This document shows positions 38,301 through 50,663 of a stretch of 64,000 nt of DNA, piece by piece. The stretch's first letter is position 1. The number at the start of each line of letters is the position of its first letter. A program made the translations under genes and the position numbers. The notes under the pieces were generated by a model. That model was given only the letters and a program-made list of their open reading frames with translations, did no database searches and had not been told where the DNA came from. This DNA is from Trichinella spiralis (taxonomy: Eukaryota; Nematoda; Enoplea; Trichinellida; Trichinellidae), in assembly GCA_000181795.3 (NCBI GenBank), contig CM012953.1, forward strand, positions 8,696,838-8,760,837, given 5' to 3'.

Positions 38301-39694
38301 AATTATAATTGAAATGTAGTTAAAAAATTTTTCTTTTTCAGATGTACCGCTTTATGGAAGCTTTAGAAAATGCATATCCAGAAAATGCAAAAGTTCTAAC
38401 ACTTGGTAAGACCAGAAATGGAAAACCAATATATATGATTAAAGTAATTTTTATAATTTTCATAAAAACATTAAAATATTATTATCTTTTTAACTTAATT
38501 TTATCAGATTGCAGAAAATTTGAATGCATCTGGAAAAAAGGGTTTCTGGATAAATGCTGGAATACATGCTAGAGAATGGGCCTCTTCCAGTACAGCAATG
38601 TATATCATTGATCAGGCAAGATCTTATAAGTGTTACTTTTTTAAATAACAGAATAGAAAACTGCTTTTTTCTAGTTAGCTAGTCAATGGCTATGCTCAAA
38701 AGGGAAATATTTCAAAAAGATTTCAGGGTCTAATTTGGTATATTGTACCATTACTCAATGTTGATGGTTATGAATTTACCAGAAGAAACACCCATCCTGA
38801 TGTATCATACCTAAATATATTGACCATGAATACTGTTTGTTAAATTTATTTATTCTTAGGTGCGACTCTGGAGAAAAAACAGATCTCCTGCTGAATGTCT
38901 CAACAATGGTCAATGTTGTAGGGGCGTAAGTTGATAATAAGCTTCATACGTTTGAAATTCATGAAATCTACATTTCAGGTTGATCTCAACCGCAACTTTA
39001 ATTTCAATTTTGGAGGTTAAAAAACGCAAATTAATTTCAAACCATGTTTTTAAGCTGTCTACTATTTTAAGGCGAAGGTTCAAGCACAGATCCTTGTGAT
39101 GAAACTTTCCAAGGTCCATTTGCTTTCAGTGAACCAGAATCTAGAGCTGTTCGAGACTTTGTTTTGGCTCATAAAAATCACCTTGGAGCGTTTATCGACC
39201 TGCATACATATTCTCAGTTATGGATTCATCCATATGGTCATCGCCCAGACACTTATCCTGCAGATGTTGATGATCTGGTATTAAATAAATTTTTATTATA
39301 AACTTCAAAATTTATGCAAAAGTATTTGCAGAAAATGACAGGCATACAAGCTATTAATGAACTGTATAGTTTATATGGAACACGTTACAAAGTCGGAAGC
39401 GGTGCTGATACATTATGTATGTCTTGGAAACAATACTTTTTGCATTTAATGTGCATTTTTTTGTTCACAGATCCTGCTAGTGGTGGAATGGCAGACTGGG
39501 TAAAATCAGCTACAAAAATTAAATACACATATTTAATAGAACTTCGGCCAGATGAGTGGGTTTATGACGGGTTTATTTTGGATCAAGCTCAAATTCTTCC
39601 GACTGCTCGAGAAACTTGGCAAGGGATAAAAGTAGTTGCTGATGCTGTTCTTCGCGAAACTCATAAAGCTTCCATAAGAAGTGGTTGGTTTTAA
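35350..39694 (+). CDS. secreted M14A metallocarboxypeptidase (procarboxypeptidase A type)
   Basis: Removes C-terminal residues from peptides after secretion and activation. Exons 35350-35544, 37972-38108, 38162-38282, 38342-38443, 38508-38615, 38679-38801, 38860-38925, 38979-39015, 39072-39277, 39332-39416, 39471-39694 encode 467 residues. A signal peptide (MSNAQVFLLYFLHLTACLC) precedes an activation segment (VYKVFRFY...), then the catalytic domain. Zinc ligands are His and Glu of HAREW and His of DLHTYSQ; LWRKNRS, DLNRNF, YPASGGMADW (Tyr248) and IELRP (general-base Glu270) complete the site. The residue matching bovine position 255 is Ala, not the Asp of B-type enzymes, so a neutral or hydrophobic C-terminal residue is expected as substrate. 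The first coding intron is 2.4 kb; the others are mostly 50-65 bp, and 38616-38678 is GC-AG. Digestive or tissue role is undetermined. Confidence 0.93.
38616..38678 (+). other. GC-AG intron in the carboxypeptidase gene
   Basis: Donor CAG then GCAAGA matches the known GC-donor consensus; the acceptor is CTAGTTAG. Only this choice joins MYIIDQ to LVNGYAQKG in frame and leads on to YIVPLLNVDGYEF. The GT-donor alternatives tested give stops or the wrong frame. Confidence 0.8.
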
Positions 39695-40400
39695 CTACTT
39701 AAATTCTTATTTTCAACATTTTGAAAAGATAAAATACATTAGCAGAAATTTTGCTTTTTCTTTGTTTTGCTTGTTTAGCCTTTGGCGATTAATGACAAAG
39801 AGATGAAATATTTTCATCTAGTTAGTAGCTTACAAGGTTTATAAAGTAAATTCGATTTTATCATTAAAATTTTATATTTAATTATGATTGAAAGTGTTAA
39901 TGTACTAATACTGTAATGTAAACAATAAGTTAACTGAATTCTGAATAAGGAATATATCAATCTAATACAAAAGTTCAATATATTTTTTCATCCATGAATT
40001 AATCACTGCTCAAATTTTAAGTTTACGGAAAGATTAAAATTTTAATTAGCAGTTTATACAGTAATTTATAATAAAATTTCAAATAATTGTGCTTACAGCA
40101 CCACATTTTGAATTTCACTAAAAAGTTTTCTTTTCTAAAATTTATGCAAGTTTAAAAATTATCTAATAAATGCACTACAGCTTTTATTTGTTAAAAATAC
40201 AAAGTGCACTGCATTTTAAACATTTCACTGTCTAAATATGAAATGCGATATATTTTCTTTAAGTATATATTGAGTGATAATTCTGCCATAATAAAAATAT
40301 TAAATTTAGTGTTAACATGCATATACTAAAAAGAAGATAACAGAAAAGCATATGATCATTTTACATATACTGCAATGCATTCAATTCTGAATCAAGTATA
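39695..40400. other. intergenic DNA after the carboxypeptidase gene
   Basis: AT-rich, with no recognised feature beyond the carboxypeptidase 3' UTR, which must begin at 39695. Confidence 0.5.
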
Positions 40401-40665
40401 CAGGTTTTCCTCAACTTATGAAATACTCCACTTATGACCACTTAGACTTACAAGACTCTCCTTGTATGAAATCAATAGAAAAATAAAACAAAGTCTTATT
40501 ATACAACGTAGCACTTATGTATGCTTATGTGTGAAAAAACAAGCTATTAAGACTCATATAATACAAGAAGCTTCTAACTTACCACGGATTTGATATATGA
40601 CAGGGAAAGCGGAACAGAACCTATCATAAATCAAGGACCCGTATTTCACCTATAAGTAATACCTG
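40401..40665. mobile_element. candidate short inverted-repeat element (MITE), pogo/Tigger-like ends
   Basis: The left end reads CAGGTTTTCCTCAACTTATG and the reverse complement of the right end reads CAGGTATTACTTATAGGTG; both run on into GAAATAC, giving imperfect terminal inverted repeats of about 25 bp around 265 bp of non-coding DNA. CAGG termini with ACTTATGA words recall pogo/Tigger-type DNA transposons. TA flanks the left end but the right flank is CA, so no clean target duplication is seen. Confidence 0.4.
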
Positions 40666-40859
40666 CATTTTAATGGAAATACTGTAACTATTATCATCTG
40701 CAGTGAAAAGATTTTTATAAATGATGTAACTCAAATGAATAAATAATCAACTATTTATTTATTTATTTATATTTAAGTGTTTCAGTATTTGTTATATATT
40801 ATTATACATTTAATATTTGCTAAATATTTTGTATCAAAATTGAAACTTGCATATGAAGA

Positions 40860-42900
40860 AGAGTACTGTGACTACACAATAGATATGGTAAAGGTGAGAG
40901 AAAGAAATAACTTGTTTTTAAAATATATTACTATAATTAATTAAATGGTTTCCAGTAAGAAAATTAAATGCTGGTGCCATGAGCCAGGAAGTGAAAGGAA
41001 GAGAAAAGCTATTCTGGATTAAGTGATTTGAGATGACTAAGAAAGTCGAATTAGAGAATATGGGAAGATGCCGTTTCATTTGAAAGACCTACAGTTCTCC
41101 TGATAAACCAAATCACATAGAATTGTTCAAAGAATGTGCAAGTTGTGAAATTTCAATCATACTATATCAGAAGCAGATGGTAGTAAAAAATTAAGAGAAA
41201 ATGCTACGAGCATTGTTAAACAGGAATCAATTATTTAGAACAAGAAGAACAGGTATGATTCTCATTTCTTTTATCAGGCATATGGTGTATGGTTAGCAAT
41301 TGCAAACAATGAAAAAGAAACAAAAGAGTTTGTTGTTTCAAAACCTAAAGTAGCATCAAAAGACGCAAGTGATGCGTGCAATTTAAGAATGTCACGATAA
41401 TAATTGCCAAAATTTGACTGCAACAAAACAATTCAATGCATTTTGGGATGTTTCAGTCTATTAGTGAACAGACAAGTAGACGAGAATGTGTATTTATCAT
41501 CTAATCATACTGGAAGAGCTCTGAAGGTAATTAGTGAGTTCTCAGTAAATGCAGCTAATTATTCAGAGCCCTGCAAACTTTACAAGAAAGACTTGATCAA
41601 ATAGATATAAAAGAATGTTATATTAATGTTATAAAATGTTACAATATTGCAGAAGTAAGGAAATGCCTAAAGTCATTCCCTTCTGAATTAAGGGATTTGT
41701 ATAACAAAATAATGCTACGTTTATGAGCATTAAAATAAGTCAGTAAAGGTCCAATGTAATCAGTTAACGTGCCAGAAACTCTTTTGACCTCTTTTAAAAG
41801 AACGATTTCATCACATATAAATCAAATATAAGAGAATTTTAATAAATTAAAAAGCGCTTGTCTCGAAGATTTCTTAGAATTTGATATAAAAGAAAATTTA
41901 ATGTTCACAGAAAGATTGATTGCAGCCGTTAAAAAAGACAAAAATAGATTTGGAAATGAAAATGGACTACAGCTACAGCTGCGTTACAGATTGCCATAGA
42001 ATCTCAAATGAAATGTGATTTATGCCACAGGACACATGGCATTAGCAACTGTCAGGAATTTTTTCCTGTGAATATCAAAGAAAGATTAAATGCAACTAAA
42101 CGACTTGGTTTTTACTATCATTGCCTTAGTGTAAATTGTCTTATAGCCATTAAGAAAAGTAAAATTCAAAATGTTATGCAGAAATTATTTCAAAAATATA
42201 TCTAAGAAAAGAAACACAAAATAAATAAAAATGAGAAATTCAGTCAAAAGAGGTTTGGTTGAACACAGAATTCTACACAGAAAAGGCCTTAAAATATTCA
42301 TAATAGAAGATCACATATTGCATAATCAGTAGGCATGATTGAGTTTTTGTTGGATCAACCTGATATCAAGGGATTTCACTATATCCAATAATTTATTAGA
42401 AACATGACCATCATGGCAGAATAAGATTCTTGATATACTGATGTCTTCATCAGTTTCATATTAAATTACAAGCAGGCATAACTAAAATGCCTTTACAGTT
42501 AAAATTAGAAGGTAGAGATGCAAGCAGATTGAAAATTTTAAAGACAGCTAGAAGTGACTATTTTACTTCAACAGAATCACATTTGAATTAACTAGCTCAC
42601 CAATCATAGTGATGGAAATGTTACCACATGATGCAGAACTGAATCAATTGAAGTTAGTTTGGAAATATAGCCGTAAACGTATGAAGAAAAATGCATGACA
42701 TCATTTTTTGTTGCGAATATAAGTCATATGCGGGAGAACAGATCTAAGAACACAGAGAAATTGAACTTGCATGTTATTAAGTGTACTGTAGCTAAACGGC
42801 AAATGAGATAAATGTAGAATAGGACAGCTTGTTTTTTGTTGTTTAACATCATATGATCAGTTGCTCATTGGATATACATAGGTAAGATCAAGTGTGTGCC
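40860..42900 (+). mobile_element. decayed BEL/Pao LTR retroelement fragment
   Basis: A fossil in the sense orientation. A gag-like region lies at about 41400-42200 and includes a zinc-knuckle segment of the BEL/Pao kind at about 42008-42130 (CDLCHRTHGISNC followed by a conserved Arg-rich helix). Faint traces continue to about 42800. It is clearly broken, with many interruptions (ten or more by impression), and no terminal repeats were recognised, so the edges are approximate. The state of decay suggests an old insertion. Confidence 0.55.
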
Positions 42901-43622
42901 TATATATATTTGCATTTTATAGCGTATACTGTGTGAAACTTGCATTGTACTTGTTTGAATATTAATAGTTTCCATAACAAACATAGACTCACTAGAATCC
43001 AGAATGTAGTTCACTGCTGTATAGTAAATGAAACCAGGACGTCAAGTTAACAAAGACTGATGTAATTATAAAAAAATGTGAAAATAGCAATGAGATGGAA
43101 TCAGACGTTAGCACATGGAGAGACAGCATTTGTTGCACCTACTACATAACTTAAGTCACATTTGATTTAGCGCTTAGAAAACTGATTAAAGAATGAACTT
43201 ACTCACAAAAGATGAAAATTAAACACTGTTAAAGTTAACAGTAATGTTAATGTTAAAGTATTTTAAGAGTTAGGTACTATGCATCACAACTCAAAAAAAG
43301 ATAGCTGCTGAAGCCATTTTAACGTTTATTTTGCTTATATAAGCGTTTACAATAATGTTTAAGTTTATGAATTCATGTTTCAGATAAACTTATGTGATAA
43401 GTAAATAATAGTTTTGTGCCTACGTTAATGTAATTACGATTTAAATTTAGTACATATTCGTTTCACGAATGCTTTGAATAAAATTTTTACATTCATACTT
43501 ACTTTAGTAACTTTTTATAACATACAAACCTCAAGAAATTTTAAAATTCTTTTTATTCTGGAATAATTTAATAATAATATAAAGAATGAAATTTTTCAGC
43601 ATTATTGAATATACTAGAGCAG
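42900..43622. other. spacer before nucleoredoxin
   Basis: AT-rich; may include the end of the retroelement fossil on the left and the nucleoredoxin promoter on the right. No coding feature seen. Confidence 0.4.
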
Positions 43623-43630
43623 TATATATA
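43623..43630 (+). promoter_or_regulatory. possible TATA box of the nucleoredoxin gene
   Basis: TATATATA about 66 bp upstream of the start codon at 43696. Chance occurrence is possible in this composition. Confidence 0.3.
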
Positions 43631-43695
43631 CCAAAACTTGATTTTATTTTACTGTATTCTAACTTGTAATGAAATATTGGTTCAACTGTTACAGA

Positions 43696-45834
43696 ATGGA
43701 ACAATATTCCTCCCGGTTTTCAGCAGCATTTGACAGTATGAAAGATGCTGTTGTAACATCTCGTAATAAAAAAGCAAAGTCTACCATTGGGGAGCTGTTT
43801 GAGCAGCATCAGTTTGTGGCGTTTTACTTCTACCGGGATAGATCGACTTTGTGCCAAGCTTTCAATGATCATCTTTGTCGTTTTGTTGCCAGCGAGCAGG
43901 AAATATCAGAACGGTTGCAAAATTCTGAATCAAATTCTGCAGAATCAACTTGTGATAAAAAGCCGGTTTTTGTGGTTGTCTGTATTTTTTCAACTGAAGA
44001 CAAGACATCATTTCAGAAATTAGCTGCCAAGCTTCCATGGTTTGTTTTAGAAAGGACTGAAAGTCGTGCCAGGGTTTGTAGCTTTTCAAACAGTTTGAGT
44101 TGCACCTGTTTTTTTGTTTACATATAAGATTTTATTGACAAATGTCAATTCTGTTTTCTATTTGGTATTTAATGTTAACTGTTATTTTTAGGAAAAGCTA
44201 ATGCGAATATTTCGAGTGCGTCGTGCGCCTTGTTTTTCTTTAATTGAATGTGTGAACAAATCAGTGTGCGCAGCAGACTGTTGCAAGGATGTTCAAGAAG
44301 ATCCTACAGGGACTGAATTTCCATGGTCTGCTCAAAATGTGATAAATTCTATGTAAGATTACTGTTTTTTATCTTATATAGGAGGCCAAAAAACATAACA
44401 GATGTTATGAATGGAGAGCTGCTGTGTGAAGATGGTACAAAAAAGCATTTTGATACTCTACCAAAAGGGATGAGAGGTGTCCTTTTTGCCGCACAGTGGG
44501 TATGCTTTTATTAGTTGTTTTTCTTTCATTTTAAGTACTGTACACTTTGATTGTTTTATTTGTTGAATGTTTCATTTGTTGTGATCGTAAAGTATAATTT
44601 GTAATTTATTGAAATTCAGTTTGGTAATGTTATTATATTTTTGTTAGATTATTTAATAGATAATTTTGTTACCGTTTATGTTTTTTCTAGTGTTGTATTA
44701 TTAATTAATCACTTTGATTTAATTTATTCACACAGAATAGTGTTTTTAGTGTCCTCCATGTCGAACATTTGTTTCTAAACTGAAAGAAACTTATAAGAAA
44801 ATCAAATTGACGCACAGTTCTTTTGAAATTGTGTACTGCTCACATGATCGAACTGAACAAGGATTCAAAAAATTTTCTTCGCAAATGCCATGGTTGGCCA
44901 TACCTTTTTATGATCCTCGTTCCTCTTTGCTTGCTAAGATGTTTCGAGTTCAAGGTAAATAAATGTTGTTTATTTTTCAGTTTAGCTGCCTTGTTTAGCC
45001 ATGTTTTTATTTTTATTATTTTTAGAAATTCCTGCGCTTTTAATTTTTAATGAAGATTGGCGTTTAATCAATCGTCATGGGAAGTTTGAAGTGCAAGCTG
45101 ATCCTTTGGGGAAGGTATTTATTAGTCTATATACATTTTTTTTCTTAAATTGCAAATTGAATTTGTTAATTGAATTGAAAATGTTTGCATTTAAATATGT
45201 TTGAAATATTTCTAGGAGTTTCCTTGGTACCCAAGATCTGTGATTGAATTAACTGAAAAGACCAGCTTTTATTTACGTGAAGATTTGTCATTGGTTTTAT
45301 TTACAGGTATTATTCATTTCAGCATTTCAGTACAGTTGGTCAAAACATCACAAATATTGCTCTTTACTTCTAAATTTGGCATAAGGATAATAATAAGATT
45401 TGAATAGAAAGTTTTAAAAAATATTTAATTGCTTTTATTTACTGTAGAAGGCACTTCAATTGATTTGACGTTTGCTCAAACTTTCTTTCTGCCAATTGCT
45501 GAAGAACATTTCAATGATCAGTATGAGCCTGAAATTGTGTTCTTTTATGCTGGAGATGTGAGTATTTTATTATTAATTATGAATTTAATTGTGATATGAA
45601 ATAATGAATCAAAAAAACTTTAAGGATCCGGTTTGCGACAGAATTTTAGAAGTATTTGGTCTTAGCGACTTGCCATTGCCTTTGTTGTGCATCGTGGATC
45701 CATTTTCAGAATCGCTGTACGTTTGTGACCATCCCAACGTATCTGGCGAAATTATCCGAATTTTTATCAATAAATTTAGGCAAGATGAATTAGTTGCAAA
45801 GCCATTCCCTAAACCTAACACTTCTAATGTTTAA
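43696..45834 (+). CDS. nxn: nucleoredoxin (three thioredoxin-like domains)
   Basis: A thioredoxin-fold oxidoreductase; vertebrate NXN reduces partner proteins and restrains Dishevelled in Wnt signalling. Exons 43696-44073, 44192-44325, 44382-44499, 44750-44954, 45026-45114, 45216-45306, 45448-45557 and 45625-45834 give 444 residues (human 435). The central domain has the active site WCPPCRTF, then KKIKLTHSSFEIVYCS, MPWLAIPF, EIPALLIF, and the EFPWYPRSVIEL block; the N-terminal domain ends in TEFPW then RPKNITDVMNG, which mirrors human EFPWGPKP. The N-terminal thioredoxin-like domain has no CxxC (YRDRSTLCQAF). The C-terminal domain matches the PIAE...FFYAGD region. A phase-0 intron falls exactly between Trp and CPPC. 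The start could lie in an upstream exon, since TTACAG ends one base before this ATG. AATAAA at 46032-46037 is the likely poly(A) signal. Confidence 0.9.
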
Positions 45835-48800
45835 TCTTGTTGTTTCACTTCATTTATTTCTCTTACCCCTATATTGCTCCAGCAAATGGTTTTGGCTTCC
45901 AGTAATGAATAAAATCATTTGCAAAATAATTACCTTTGACTATGTCAATTTTTATGTTGTTGATCGATTTAAATTTTTGTTGAAAGCTTTATTCTGTCGC
46001 TTTTTTAAAGAATGTTTCAGTTTGTTCTAGAAATAAAGGGAAACTTTAAAAGTTGTTTTATCATTTTGTTCTTTCGAATAAATCAATTGCACCTCGCATG
46101 TGAAAGTTTTCACTGAAATATTTCAAATGCAATTTTATTCTTCAATTTTTTAATAGTTATTTTTTTAAACAGATGCTGAAGGTATTCAATGCGTATAGCA
46201 CAGTTTGTAATTCATTAAAAATCAAAAAAGCAGTAATGGCATTTAGAGAAAAAGTAATCATGAAAAACTGAAATATAAAAAAACTAAAAGTATCTTTTCA
46301 ATTTTGAAATTTCTATATCTGTTGGAGACTGAAGGATCATTATAGAGTTTGCAGAAAAAAAGCTATTTTTTCATTTTTGACCAATACTACATGTCAGTGA
46401 CAAATTTTATGCGCAAAATTTTAGTCTAAATTTAAAATTAATGTTTCAACAAAACAAAGTTTTTTGAAATATTTAATGTATTTACTTATCATGCATTTTA
46501 AAATAGGTAGTAATAAATGAGACGTATACGGGTAACGCTTGCAATTCAAATCCTATTATTAGCTAATATTGGAGCGCTTCAAAAGTTTATCATTTATCTG
46601 TAAGATGAAAAACGTTGCAGCAGTTGATTTGTAAAAGATTAATTATTTTTGAGTATATTAAATAAAATCAGAAAATTATTTTAATAAAATTTTGGCACGA
46701 GATAACATGTTTCATGTTTATTTATTGTCTAGTTAAAGTTGAAATGCAATTAGCGATCGCTGAGGCAGAAAAAGAAAAGAAAATATTGCCTTATGCAAAG
46801 CATGGCTAAAGAATTCAGCCCAATTTTTGCGGTATCTGGTTGGCATAATATTGATAAAAATTATCGATAACACAGACAAGTTTATCAGTTTCAACAATTA
46901 ATTTATTACATTTATTTTGTATATTAATTACATGCCAAAAAATTTAATATAGCTTTAAAATTGTTTTAATTTGAAAATTATTATTATCTGCATGACATAC
47001 ATTTTCGAAGTCCATCTATTTGTTTATATTTCTTTATTCATCAAAAGTTATTCATGCAATTTTAAAGCATTAAGAATTTTAATTTTGACAAATTCAGTAT
47101 AAGCAACGTAATTTATTTTGAAATGGTATGGCAAATTCTCAATTTTTCAAAAAATTCAAAGGCTGTTGAAAATTGTACGTGCGCTGCGTAGCAACTTTTC
47201 TGAATTCAAATAATTATTCTCCCTCTGAAAATAATAAAAACTACTCAAACGCTTTAACTAATACCATAATTCATATTTTTCGAAAATGCTAACAATATAA
47301 CGCATTGCAACAACAACGACGACAACAATAGCAAAATAATTTTTTATCAGTTTAAATGTTTGTTAAAAAATTTTTCATTATTAAAAAAAAGAAAAAATAA
47401 AATTCAAATTGCATATTATTAAAGTTAATTTTTGCTTAATTTAAAATCATGTCACCATAGAAACAGCATAATGCAAATACAAAATAAATAAAATAATTTT
47501 ATAACTTGTATTATTTATTTGTTATTATTTGTTTAAAATGTTTCCCATTTATCGGCTGTAAACAGTTCATTCTCATAACTGATCATTTCATTATTTCAAT
47601 GAGCGTTTTTAAAATATTTTTGTAACTGATTTTGTAGCAAGATTTAATCTTGCATTGTACTGTCTCTGAAGCATACTGTGTTATTAATAATGATCAACTT
47701 TTGTTTAAATGTAATTGTATTATATGGTTAAGGTTGAACTATAAATGTTTTAATGTTCTCTTTTTCATATTTTATAACAGTATTTAATTTTTAATGCCAA
47801 AATTATCAGCGCACGTAGAAAATAAAGTAAAATTTGAATAGTATGACCTAATTATTGAAATCAGAGAAAATAGAGTTTTATTTAAGTAAAACTGATGTGT
47901 GACTCTTGGTGCAATAGGTTTAAATCTTGTAAACAGTTACAAATCATTTATTCCTCTTCATTGCAATTAATTTTCTGATCATACCGAATTAGTTGCATAC
48001 AAATGAATTTACAGTTCTTTTCTCTGCCCTAATCTATTGTAAGCTCATGATGATTATGAACACAGAAAATATTATGCATATAGTTTATTTCAAATACGAT
48101 ATTTTAAATATTATTTTATCATGATTTTTATCGTAATGATTAACATTTTAATTAATGTTAATTAACATTATGCTAAATCATATAAATGAATATGAACATC
48201 AGTTGTTGTTCGCAATAAATTTAAATATAAGCTTAGGATTTAAAATTAAATAAAATATATACCTATTAATATAATCCTTTATTTTAAGAAATATCTACGC
48301 ATTTTAAATACTTATCAACAATTGATAGTAATTGTCTTAAAATTTTATACTTGGTTGAAAATTTTCGAATAAAGTTCATTCACTCAATAATGCTTAAAAA
48401 CTTGCACAATTATTTGCAGTCTCCTATAAAATTTATTTAAAATTTTAATATAAAACTTTAAATTATTGCTCAAGAATTATTTATAAAGTAGAGAAGTATA
48501 AAGTAAAATTTATTTCTGTACTGGTGATGTACATCACTTTATATTGTAAATATTAATATTGATAAATTTTGTAAATAAACGCCTAATAATAGCCATAAAA
48601 ATATAATAATAATTACCCAGTAGCATCTACTTTATATTATCAAAGCATTTGATAAGTTAAAAATGCAGAGGCTAAATGATATAATTATTGACAAAAATGA
48701 ATAATGAGCCATAACATTAAAACGAATTCAAGTTCGTTAATCAATTTAACTATTTAAATATTTTAGAAGAAACGAAATGAGCAGGGTTTTAAAAATATTT

Positions 48801-50663
48801 TTCTTTTGTTTGATCTATGATATCCAATGAAACAGTATGACAATAAAAACTGTCACACGTTCTCTTTTGCTTCCAACAAGTACATTTGAAAATGTTTTCA
48901 TATTTATCATTTGGGAAAATTTATGGGCGCCTTTTTGATTTTCAATAACACATATTGACATTATCCACTCAACATTTGTTTGCTTTACATTTTTCTATAA
49001 AAATTTATGGAAAAATATTTCTTTTAGAAATTTATTTATTATTTTTATGCTTATGAAGTTCTAAATTATTTATTGTCTTAATTTTGCTTAAAAAAGCTGC
49101 TTTTCCAAACTTTCAACTGAGTCAGTGCTGGCAATATCAATATCAAGCATAACATAAGAAAATCAAAATGGCCTAATGAACTATTTTAAACTGCAGTTAT
49201 TAAAACTGTTCATTTTAAAAATAAACTTCTCACACTCCATTAAGAAGCAACTTGTTTGTTTTGGCAAATAAATTTTCATCATACATTTTATCAACTGCTT
49301 ATAAAAAATTAATCAATTGTATTATCATTTGAAATTAACAGTTACACATTAATGTATTTTTTACATATTTTTTTCAGTTTTGATTTCCAAAAATAGTTTA
49401 TCTTTAGATTAGAAAAGTAAATCATATTCTGCATTATAAAATGCTTTGCACTGCATTTCTAAATGTGTGTTGTACGTGCTTTTCCACTATAATGTTATAG
49501 ACGTCCCATAATTGAGAGCAAAATCATAATGATTTCAGCAATCTTGATTGAGTTCTGTTCTTTATTCGAGAATTATGTTTATTTTATTAAAAAACAAGTT
49601 TTCTGCTTATTAAATTTACCTCGAATTATTTTTTTAAATTATTCTATTGTTATTCAATGAAAAGCATTCACATCATTTCTGCTGAATTGAATTTTAATCT
49701 TTGCAAAATGAAAAATTAAAGTTTTCTTTGCTTTAATTTTTTAAACAGTAATATAAAATATTTTAAAAAAATAATTATTTAAAAGCAGCTTGCTAAAAGA
49801 AGCAAGTAAAAATTATTTAAAAGTGAATACTGTTTTGTATGTGCTGCATGCATAAAATGAAAAATATAAAACAATTTTAATTCTGAGGCGCATGTTGCAC
49901 AGTTATTAATTTTTTGACTAGTTTGAAAAAAAGACTAAAAATAAAATTTTGCAAAAAACTAATTTCCGTTTTATTGATACTAAACATATCCATGCCATGT
50001 TATGCAATTTCATGACATTATGAACTTTATCAATCTCTAACTTTCGCTTGTTTAAAAATTAATTTTTTTTCTATTCTACATTGAATGATAAGACTATGCA
50101 GTTTGATTATTGATGCTCATCAACATAGGTCTCTTCAACTTCCTATGTCAAAGCAACTATGTGTATTGGTTTCTGATTAATAAGCAAGTCTTGATGTTGG
50201 AAGAAGAAACACCTCTTGATTATTGTTGGGCCGTAAGCGTGGCCTGCTACCCATCTACTGCATTATGTACAGCAGGCAATGGAAAATTTGTCTTCATTAA
50301 AAAGAGGCGTGTCTTGTACTTCGACGCACTTCTCTTATTGTCTGGCCAATTAAATTGAATTAAACTCCCATGCTACATGACAAAGAACAGAATTGCATTT
50401 CCATATGCAAAGGGCTTAATTAGCTCAATAATTGCAAAATAGTACCAAACAAACATTGAATGCATGAAAATTTTACTAAATACAACAAAATTTAAATAAT
50501 ACAAGTGATATATGTGCGCTGATAGATGGATATATATGCAGTAATGAGATGCCGTTCTAGCACGAAACTTTTGGTGTCTTCAATTTAGGAGATCAGATCG
50601 CAGAGGTCTTGTAAAGCACGACATAATAAAAAAAAATTAAAAAAGCAGTCATATGCATGCAGT
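45835..50663. other. AT-rich spacer between nucleoredoxin and Dlx
   Basis: No exon recognised over 4.8 kb. At about 50130-50440 there is a slightly GC-richer patch containing TAATTAGC, a homeodomain-type word, near the 3' end of Dlx; an open frame at 50110-50358 has no recognisable feature. Confidence 0.45.

Noticed and set aside
38679-38801. Apparent frameshift in the carboxypeptidase between WLCSKGKYFKK and YIVPLLNVDG
   Set aside because: Using the acceptor CTAGTTAG at 38677-38678 instead of the earlier CTAG puts the whole exon in the right frame (LVNGYAQKGNISKRF), so no frameshift exists.
44353-44381. A 29-bp intron in nucleoredoxin after NVINSM
   Set aside because: A donor at 44326 (CCATG then GTCTGC) gives a normal 56-bp intron and a join TEFPW to RPKNITDV that matches the conserved EFPWGPKP region better.
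50110-50358. 82-codon plus-strand frame near the 3' end of Dlx
   Set aside because: No domain, no splice sites in phase, and no related frame nearby.
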